From contig JANHCV010000007.1 of the NCBI GenBank assembly GCA_025594325.1, forward strand, positions 1,302,001-1,366,000: 64,000 nucleotides of DNA, given 5' to 3'. The notes under the pieces are model-generated. The model searched no databases. It saw only the letters and a list, made by a program, of their open reading frames with translations, and had not been told where the DNA came from. Below are positions 61,947 to 64,000 of the stretch, in pieces; the first letter of the stretch is position 1; every line of letters starts with the position of its first letter. This stretch comes from Blastocladiella emersonii ATCC 22665 (lineage: Eukaryota > Blastocladiomycota > Blastocladiomycetes > Blastocladiales > Blastocladiaceae). A program made the translations under genes and the position numbers.

Positions 61947-64000
61947 ATGTCCGACAGCGACGACGATTCCCACGGCCCGTGGAGCCCGTGGAGCCAACGC
62001 GGCTACTACCGCGGCGGGCCGGGCCAGTACACATCCGGCCCGCTGCCCGCCGACCGCACCGCCGACGACGACGAGCAGATTTTCACGCACCGCCCGTATG
62101 GCCGCGGCGCCGACGTCGACGTGGCCGCTGCTGCCGCCGCGGACCAGCGCAAGTTCCCCTTCTTCGGCACCCACAAGCCCGACACCACCACCACGACGCC
62201 CGTCGACCTGACGGGCCCGGCGTGCGGCGACCGCTTCTACGGGCCGTACCTCAAGTTCCTCGGCACCGACCTCGCGACCGGCCGCTGCCGCTACTCGGTG
62301 CTCGTTGTCGCCAAGCCGGGCGTCACCGAGTCGCCCGCGATCCGCATCATGACGTCGGCGCAGGACGCGATCCCGGAGGTCGCCGGCCCGGCCACCCTGC
62401 TCGACGCGTTCGCCGACCACCGGTTCTGGCGCATGGACGTGGCCGTGCCCATGCCGACCACCGGCAACGGGCTCGCGTCGGCCGAGATGCGCTACTCGAT
62501 CCCGGGCACGCGCCGCCCCGAGTCGGAGCCTTACACGTTCGCGGTGCCCGGCCGCAACGCGCAGTGGAACTGGGCATTCACGTCGTGCAACGGCTTCTCG
62601 TCCGACGTCAACCCCGACGTCGAGCGCGAGTACGCTGGGATCGCGCCGCTGTGGCGCGACGTCCTGCGCAAGCACGCCCAGGTCAAGTACCACGCCATGC
62701 TCGGCGGCGGCGACCAGGTCCGTTTCTCGCTCGTTTTTCGATCCCAAACCGAGCATACACTAACCCGACGCCACGACGCGACGCAAACAGGTGTACATGG
62801 ACGGCGTGTGGGACCTGCCCGAGCTGCAGCCGTGGCTCGCGCTCAAGCAAAAGGACGCCAAGGCAACGGCGGCCTTCTCGCGCGGCATGAACGACGCGGT
62901 CCACGGCTTCTACTTTGCCCAGTACCTGCGCCACTTTGCCAAGGACGGCTTCGCCGACGCGCTCGCCTCGATCCCGTCCATGTTCGTCTGGGACGACCAC
63001 GACATTTTCGACGGCTACGGGTCGTACCCGGGGTACCTGCAGGCGTCGCCCGTGTTCCGCGGCATGTTCTTTGCCGCGCAGCGCTTCTACCTGCTGTTCC
63101 AGCACCACACGACGCTCGCCCTCGCCCGCGCCGACGGGTACCTCGGCGTGGAACGCGGCGGCCACTCCGCGGTCCTTCAGATGGGCCCGCACAACGCGGC
63201 GGTGCTCATCGACACGCGCACCGAGCGGTCCGTCGCCACGCTGCTGTCGGGCGGGTCGTGGTCGCTGATCGAGGACGCCCTGCGCACGCAGCTCGCGCCG
63301 ACGACGCGCCACCTGTTCGTATGCGCCACGGTCCCCATGGTGTACCCGCGCCTGCACGCCGAGTCGGCCATCTCGGTCGCGGGCATCGCGGCCAACGCCG
63401 TCGGCCACGTCGCGGGCAAGATGCCGTGGTTCTCGTACCTCAAGAAGACGGGCGCGTTCAAGACCATCGTCAACTCGCTCGGCGAGCCCGAGCTGCTCGA
63501 CGACCTCAACGACCACTGGACGTCCGCCAACCACGTCGCCGAGCGTAATGCGGCGCTCGACATGCTCGGCCGCATCGCGCACGAGCGCGGCAACCTGCGC
63601 ATCACGCTCGTCTCGGGCGATGTGCACTGCGGCGGCGCGGGCCACATCTTCCCGTCGTCGGTGCCCGCGAACCACTGGCTCAACCACCCGGCGCACATGA
63701 CGCAGATCATCAGCTCGGCCATCGGCAACATCCCGCCGCCCGGCATCGTGATCCGCGCGCTGCACGCGGTCGCTAAGCCGCTCGCCGTCTCGGGGGGCGC
63801 CGACCACGACGCGGATGGGCTGACCGAGGCCATGCTCGCGCCGTTCGACGTGGACGCGGGCAAGCCGACGCACAAGCTGCCCGCCGACCAGCGCGCGCTC
63901 ATGGGCCGGCGCAACTGGTGCAGCGTCGAGCCGCGCGGCGCCATGGCGGGGTCCGTCACGTTCGAGCTGCGCGTCGAGGTCAACAAGGGCCAGCGCGACG
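61947..64000 (+). CDS. PhoD-like phosphatase domain protein (3' end outside window)
   Basis: Exons 61947-62717 and 62791-64000 (cut by the window) are joined by a 73-nt intron ending in CAG. 660 residues are visible. There is no signal peptide, and the N-terminus is acidic and Gly-rich. Residues ~75-250 form a beta-rich region (DRFYGPYLKFLGTDLATGRC). The metallophosphatase part carries MLGGGDQVYMDGVWDLPEL, FVWDDHDIFDGYGSYP, LIDTRTERS and LVSGDVHCGG, matching the metal-binding GGDQ, WDDHD, DxR and GDxH positions of the fungal PhoD-like family. These intracellular proteins are predicted Ca/Fe phosphodiesterases whose natural substrate is mostly unknown. The chain is still open at the window end (NKGQRD). 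Confidence 0.87.

Noticed and set aside
1-64000. CRISPR arrays, rRNA genes, prokaryotic operons
   Set aside because: None seen; spliceosomal introns throughout show a eukaryotic nuclear sequence. I could not screen reliably for tRNA genes by eye.

Overview
The window is nuclear DNA from a GC-rich, intron-rich fungus that almost certainly makes flagellated zoospores. It holds a chitin synthase, a fungal-type CSL transcription factor and a secreted family-3 pectate lyase. It also holds axonemal genes (SPAG16/PF20 and a SPATA4-type CH-like protein) that non-flagellated fungi have lost. A blastocladiomycete relative (Allomyces/Blastocladiella type) is my best guess; this is inference from gene content, not a search. 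Introns are mostly 54-84 nt, usually open GTACG(C/T/G) and close in TAG, often GTGTAG or CGTAG. I used this signature to join exons by hand; nearly all joins keep frame exactly.

Layout. 1-8 kb: C-terminal end of a CHD1-type chromatin remodeller, a 724-residue coiled-coil protein, a small membrane protein, about 2 kb without a convincing gene, and a two-finger C2H2 gene split by a 1-nt frameshift. 8.8-13.5 kb: a 1419-residue multi-pass protein with TmcB/TmcC-like TPRs. 14.2-21.5 kb: a complete 7336-bp DNA transposon with perfect 17-bp terminal inverted repeats and a 9-bp target duplication. It carries two convergent genes, a RecQ-like helicase and a DUF6589-like protein that is the probable transposase. 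This is the main discovery in the window. 22-24 kb: a two-SH3 protein and an F-box-like protein. 25.5-28.6 kb: an SSUH2-type Cys-rich protein and a damaged single-pass membrane protein gene. 29-36.8 kb: ARMC8/GID5 (CTLH ubiquitin ligase subunit), a chitin-synthase-family GT2 enzyme and the pectate lyase.

36.9-45 kb, all on the minus strand: an unknown Pro-rich protein, two tandem paralogues of a zinc-binding family I do not recognise, and a protein with archaeo-eukaryotic primase hallmarks of the large-DNA-virus type. All three of the last genes carry a similar P-x-x-K...D-x-D motif. 45-51 kb: a flagellar neighbourhood in which an LRR protein and a SPATA4-like gene diverge from a 239-bp promoter, and the SPATA4-like and SPAG16 genes converge with 26 bp between them. 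52.8-60.6 kb: an extremely long (2611-residue) CSL factor. 60.9-64 kb: NME6-type nucleoside diphosphate kinase and the 5' part of a PhoD-like phosphatase.

ACGCGT (MCB-like) words recur in the intergenic DNA, including the promoters of the coiled-coil, LRR/SPATA4-like and SPAG16 genes. Shared cell-cycle or sporulation control is possible but unproven. Three genes carry apparent single-base indels next to G-runs, which may be sequencing errors rather than real lesions.
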